The notes under the pieces are model-generated. The model was not told where the DNA came from. It searched no databases and worked only from the letters and a program-made list of their open reading frames with translations. Of a DNA stretch of 48,034 nt, positions 44,488 to 48,034 are shown in pieces. Every line of letters begins with the position of its first letter. Position 1 is the first letter of the stretch. Origin of the DNA: Thermosipho sp. (in: thermotogales). GTDB taxonomy: Bacteria > Thermotogota > Thermotogae > Thermotogales > Fervidobacteriaceae. The stretch is from assembly GCA_017656335.1 (NCBI GenBank), contig JACDOA010000009.1, forward strand, positions 1-48,034, written 5' to 3'. The translations under genes and the position numbers were made by a program.

Positions 44488-45519
44488 ATGAAAATTGCTA
44501 TATTTGGTAGTTGAAGTGAAACCGGAAAAAAATGGAAATTGCGGGGAACTAAAGAAGAATTTATAGAAGCTTGCATGATGATTGGTAGAAGAATTGCTAA
44601 TTATGAACATACAATTATTGTTGGTTCGTCATCTCCAAATACTGCAGACAGATATGTTGTGAAAGGTGTTATTAAAGAAGCCAAAAATATGAATATTCGA
44701 CATCCTGTAATTAATATCTTAAGACCCTCTGATAATCTGTACCCATTTAACGAACTAGTGAAAAAATATCCAAAAATTTTTGGCGCTTATTTAACAACAC
44801 AGCCTTGGTGGGATGGTGCACATCTGATTGCTATAAGAGAAGCGGATGCAGTTCTTACAATAGGTGGTAGAAAAGGGACCTATCTTGCTGGTTTATCATC
44901 CATAATTGCAAAAAAGAGATTAGTTCCTATAGGTTCTTTTGGAGGATCTTCAGAAAAGATTCTCCAGATATTAGAAAGAATGACTAGCGAAATTGAGCAA
45001 AAGAATAAAATCAGAAGGTTAAATTCCCCATGGAACAATCAGATAATTGATATTTCTTTTGAGCTTTTAGGAATTACTGAGGTACCCAGGGTTTTAATAA
45101 TTCATGGCAGAAGCAATGACTGGCAGAACTTAAAGAATTATTTAGAAAATATATTAAATCTTCGTAAAGTTATAATAATGGAGGAGGAATTCGTAGGTGT
45201 GGGCAAAACGTTGCCGGAGAAATTTGAGTACTTAGCGTCAAAAGTTGATTGTGTAATTGCTGTAACAACCCCAGATGATATTGGAGCATTAAAAAGCAAA
45301 CAAGATTTTAAGTTACGTGCTCGTCAAAATGTATGGTTAGAAGTGGGATGGTTCTGGGGACGTTTGGGTAGAGAAAGAGTCATGATTTTATGCAAAGAAA
45401 ACGTAGAAATTCCATCTGATATTCAAGGAATAGAGCTTTATTTTTATAGAAAAAAACCCGAAGAAAAAGCTAAAGAAATTAGACTTTTTATTGATAAGAT
45501 TAAAAATGGTGTTGTATGA
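44488..45519 (+). CDS. SLOG-TIR (CAP12/Pycsar-type TIR) effector with in-frame TGA (cassette-like unit 3)
   Basis: Read from ATG 44488 (TTTTGGAGGGCAGAAA before it) there are 344 codons with one TGA at codon 9: MKIAIFGS-TGA-SETGKKW. N-terminal SLOG/LOG-like Rossmann domain (about 1-180): IIVGSSSPNTADRYV, then LTIGGRKGTYLAGLSS. C-terminal TIR-like domain of the CAP12/Pycsar-effector type (about 200-340): VLIIHGRSNDW, VDCVIAVTTPDDIGA, RARQNVWLEVGWFWGRLG with the NADase Glu, then IPSDIQGIELYFY. Such fusions are expected to sense a nucleotide signal through SLOG and deplete NAD+. A TTG at 44539 could start a shorter form, but that loses the first SLOG strand. No cyclase or ThsB-like partner is seen. 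Confidence 0.75.
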
Positions 45520-45537
45520 TGAATAAGGAGTTACGTT

Positions 45538-45625
45538 GCTTAACAATGTGTATGCAGTTCTTTCCCTTCGTCGCTCTCCTAAACTGTGCATTGGCACAAC
45601 TTCGCATATACCGAGGCCGTTAAGT
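45538..45625 (+). repeat. attC-like palindromic site between units 3 and 4
   Basis: GCTTAAC (RYYYAAC) at 45538-45544 and GTTAAGT (GTTRRRY) at 45619-45625. The inner arms GTGTATGC (45548-45555) and GCATATAC (45604-45611) pair with one G-T, with extra unpaired bases, followed by AGTT/AACT, and a central TGTGC-ATTG-GCACA hairpin. This is the R''-L''...L'-R' plan of an integron attC site, 88 bp long. Confidence 0.55.
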
Positions 45626-45654
45626 GAAATCGGTCTCCACAGAGAAGGTGAACA

Positions 45655-46432
45655 ATGCCAAGAGAGAAAATAGCCAGTATAACACTTTTCTATTTGCTTA
45701 CTTACTTAATTACTTACATTGTAAATCTTTTTCTGGTTTTACATTTGGAAATACCATATATTCTTCTTAGCCTCCTTTTGACCCATATACTCTTACTGGT
45801 TGGAATATACTTAATCATCTATGTAGTTTTAAAGCAAAGCAACGAAAACTGCACCATTTCAAGTTTTGGGATTAGAAAGCATAACTTAGTTAATAGTTTT
45901 CTGTGGGCGGCAGCTTTTTCAACTCCTATTCCGCTGCTTTGGCTTATTGGTACACAAATTGTAGGTGTTGATACTATATTAATTGCTGCCAAACCTTCTT
46001 GGGCAAATCCACCAATTTTGCCGCAAGTTTTGATATCTTCTATACTTTTATGGATTCTGACGGGCATTGTAGCGTTCCTATTTTGGGAAGCTTTCTCCTA
46101 TGAATTCATGAAAGAGTTTCCCAAAAAGATTGTGATACCTTTAATAGCAAGTTTATGGGCAGGTTTATATAATAATACAACTTTGTTGACAGGAAATTTT
46201 GATCCATTTGATGTCATATTCTTTGGATTTTTTTGCATTGGTTTATCATAAGACAAGAAATAGTATTGGGATATTGATAGCATACCTTTTGAATGAAAAT
46301 CCTCTATGGTGGATAATATCAGCAGTATTTGGGACAAATATTAAAATAGCGTTCACGGTTTCTCTCATCCTCCGGATGTTAATATGTTCCATATCCGCAT
46401 TTTGGATAATTAAAGCAAAAATTTCTAAGTAA
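45655..46432 (+). pseudogene. CPBP-like intramembrane protein, frameshifted (cassette-like unit 4)
   Basis: GAAGGTGAACA leads ATG. About six hydrophobic segments; the frame breaks at a T7 run (near 46232), and removing one T joins it to VYHKTRNSIGILIAYLLNEN and the final helix, giving about 258 residues. The spacing of FLFWEAFSYEFM and of the late His segment resembles CPBP/Abi intramembrane proteases, but the usual EExxxR motif is not intact. Function uncertain. Confidence 0.55.
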
Positions 46433-46908
46433 TGAGGGTAAAGAAAATGATGATGCTACTGCTCCGCCTGACTCTGTGGTGTTTCGCACTTACCTTGCGA
46501 GGCGCTTAACAGGAGGATAAATGGAACACAATCACTTGCTCAAATTTGCTTCACCTGAGCTTTCTAAACTTCACACATTCCCAGAACGCCAAAAAATGAC
46601 TGCTCTGCGGGGAGATGTTTTTTTGTTTCAAAGTTTGCAATAAATTAGGTAAGCTTAGTTGAGCAAACTTTGCATCAAGCCTTTGGTACGAGCACCTCGC
46701 GGACTCTCAAACCGTTATACTGAATCAATAAGAGAAGCACGTATCTTTATAAATACAAAAAAGTTCCCAACCCTCAAACTTTTGGCTTTAAAATTTTGAC
46801 GAACCACTTTCAAACCTAGACCTTCTTTTACATAAACAGATGCGGTTTGAGTTAAAGATATTCCAATTATATAAAGGTTTAATACTACACTTTCAACTTC
46901 CCAAACCA
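46433..46908. other. GC-rich spacer and remnant region after unit 4
   Basis: No supported gene. Contains GCTTAAC at 46504-46510 in a GC-rich stretch whose phrases (CTCTGTGGTG, AACAGGAGGATA, CAAATTTGCT) echo the spacer after unit 1. There is also a perfect 9-bp inverted repeat AAAGTTTGC (46630-46638)/GCAAACTTT (46663-46671). Probably the end of the cassette-like array or a lost unit. Confidence 0.45.
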
Positions 46909-46974
46909 CTATTTAGGGGTTATTATGGCTTCGCTCCGCCGAAGCCAGAAAATAATTATAAAAGTAAGAAACGG

Positions 46975-46997
46975 AGCCAATTTAGGCTCCGTTTTTT
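46975..46997 (+). terminator. terminator hairpin in repeat copy 2
   Basis: CGGAGCC, AATTTA, GGCTCCG, then seven Ts; counterpart of the tRNA-Asn terminator. Confidence 0.85.
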
Positions 46998-47161
46998 TGT
47001 GCTTTATGTGCTTTAACTTTTTGTAAATTAAGTATATGATGCGGAGATAAAACATAATAATTCTTTTTTATGAAGGTTTATAAAATAGAGGTGTTTTTTC
47101 GTATATAGTACATTACACAAGTTGTTTTTCTACAATATATCTATCTAGAAAGATTAAAAAG

Positions 47162-47489
47162 TTATCCGTTCTCATTACCTTTAGTAAGGCCAAAATTCCT
47201 GCAATGAGTAATAAAACAAACTGAACACCATAAAGAAACGATGAAGTTAGTAATCCCAATGCTCCAAAACAAGAAACATTAAGCCGGCTTCTCTCGGTTT
47301 ACGTTCTATAAACAAGCTTGCTATTACAGCAAATACGCTACATAGAATTACTAACATTTCTGTTAATAATGCTCCTTCTTTATCGCCTGCCACCACTTTA
47401 AATAGGTCGGTTTTCATGATCAAAACTCCAGCTAATATTCCTAAAACTCTATCTAACAATCCTAATATAAATTCAACCTTATGTTTCAT
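47162..47489 (-). pseudogene. DUF4064-like small membrane protein, frameshifted (copy 2)
   Basis: Starts MKHKVEFILGLLDRVLGILA behind GGAGGC and runs through the site where copy 1 is broken. It then loses frame near 47265 (MFLVLEHWDY then stop, where copy 1 reads GTLGLLTSS) and again near the end. The two copies carry different lesions, so they decayed independently after duplication. Confidence 0.75.
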
Positions 47490-47545
47490 AACGGCCTCCT
47501 GTGTTATAAGATCAGTTAATAATATTGTACTAGATAATCATGTGT

Positions 47546-48034
47546 TTAACATAACACGTTTTATAAGTTTGAATTTATTCTTGTTTATCCATCTTAATAT
47601 AGTCCGATTCGGGGGTGATCAAATTACCTTAAAGATTAGAATAAAATTCACCCATTTAAATCAAATTTAAGATCCTTTAAAAATTAAATATGAAAAATAT
47701 ATATCCTGGTGCCATTGACGGTGGTTATTGGCGAAATATAAAAGAATACAACCCAAAAAATGGTTGTGTTGACCTGATGTCAATGAAAGTATTTTACATA
47801 ATAAGTGAAAAAAGCTACTTAACCAATTATACATTCCTAGCGGTAAAAATTTTTGTTACCTATTTTACGGCATGCTTGGTAAAAAAATTTTACCAAGTTA
47901 CTTTTTTTGATATGTTATCTGTAAGTTTCTGATATGTTATCTGTAAGTTAAGGTAAAAAAACAGGGTTTATTGAAAATATAAAAAAGCTTAAGAGGACTT
48001 CAATAATCAAATCTTGTAATGACTTGATAATGGG
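47546..48034. other. AT-rich end of window without a supported gene
   Basis: The block near 47640-47745 resembles 21845-21955. A perfect hairpin CTTGGTAAAA-AAA-TTTTACCAAG (47875-47897) is followed by TTACTTTTTTTG, terminator-like. Then come two tandem copies of a 22-bp unit (TGATATGTTATCTGTAAGTT plus two bases) at about 47909-47950. Confidence 0.5.

Larger units (their letters stand above)
46909..47545. repeat. long direct repeat, copy 2 (right boundary of accessory region)
   Basis: Same order as 19221-19840: CTATTTAGGGGTTA, an extra GGCTTCG/CGAAGCC hairpin (46926-46945), the CGGAGCC/GGCTCCG terminator, GTGCTTTA, then the decayed DUF4064 gene and AATAATATTGTACTAGA. Confidence 0.75.

Noticed and set aside
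37073-45519. TGA read as Trp as a second recoding
   Set aside because: Only two TGA cases occur (37573-37575 and 44512-44514), and the first gene also has a TA-repeat frameshift, so decay is simpler. Most TGA codons elsewhere behave as stops.
24000-46600. Suppressor tRNA with CUA anticodon in the accessory region
   Set aside because: I looked for T-arm (GGTTCRA) and cloverleaf patterns near the TAG-containing genes; only tRNA-Asn (GTT) outside the region is real. GGTTCGAG near 44386 has no matching arms. If a suppressor exists it must be elsewhere.
19196-46950. tRNA-Asn 3' end as an attachment site (CTCCGCCGGAGCCAG versus CTCCGCCGAAGCCAG near 46934)
   Set aside because: The second sequence is one arm of a GGCTTCG/CGAAGCC hairpin in a different order relative to the repeat, so the match is probably coincidental; a real att duplication should be longer and collinear.
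47690-47932. Possible 80-residue ORF at the window end
   Set aside because: No ribosome site, no family features, and it runs through a perfect hairpin and part of a tandem repeat.

Overview
Organism. The window is AT-rich, with strong AGGAGG-type ribosome sites, and carries a fused phosphoglycerate kinase-triosephosphate isomerase gene, a TM1266-type hydrogenase-system regulator and a TrkH/split-TrkA potassium system. Together these point to Thermotogota, most likely Thermosipho or a close relative. This is an inference from gene content; no search was run.

Layout. (1) 1-19.2 kb is ordinary chromosome. It holds a truncated peptide/sugar-type ABC binding protein, queD plus a MalY-like aminotransferase, a leftward potassium-uptake operon (response regulator, two TrkA proteins, TrkH), the glycolytic genes gap and pgk-tpi, two secreted or outer-membrane proteins, a DUF445 protein, a leftward flavin reductase-hydrogenase regulator-pseudouridine synthase cluster, a ClpC-type ATPase behind a CIRCE-like operator, a diguanylate cyclase, and tRNA-Asn. 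(2) 19.2-24.2 kb has a decayed DUF4064 gene and two lipoproteins built from beta-propeller repeats. (3) 24.2-28.4 kb looks like the replication module of a mobile element. It has a small helix-turn-helix-like ORF and a PrimPol/SF2-helicase gene, both read through in-frame TAG codons. (4) 29.4-38.6 kb has a third propeller lipoprotein, a complete type I restriction-modification operon (hsdM, hsdS, hsdR) with a YgjP-like metallopeptidase, a broken nuclease gene and a CI/S24-like repressor. (5) 38.6-40.8 kb has a large serine recombinase behind a consensus promoter with operators. It is preceded by another tiny ORF carrying an in-frame TAG. (6) 41.4-46.7 kb has a broken lipoprotein gene, the C-terminal remnant of a tyrosine recombinase, and then four single-gene units separated by GC-rich, partly palindromic spacers that resemble integron attC sites. 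The units encode a 2-TM protein, a HEPN protein, a SLOG-TIR effector and a CPBP-like membrane protein. (7) 46.9-47.5 kb is a second copy of the 19.2-19.8 kb segment, so about 27 kb of accessory DNA lies between two direct repeats of roughly 600 bp.

Main conclusions. The most unusual signal is a 1,127-codon primase-helicase frame broken only by four TAG codons. It has no TAA, no TGA and no frameshift. The TAGs sit where Gln would fit, and similar TAGs occur in two other element ORFs, while host genes here stop at TAG. The second is a possible integron-like cassette array carrying HEPN and SLOG-TIR defence-type genes. The third is an A10 slip site at the PGK/TIM junction where both alternative frames stop at once. 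The fourth is a pseudouridine synthase that appears to start at ATT.

Limits. Several accessory genes have one-base homopolymer or dinucleotide indels. These could be real decay or sequencing error.
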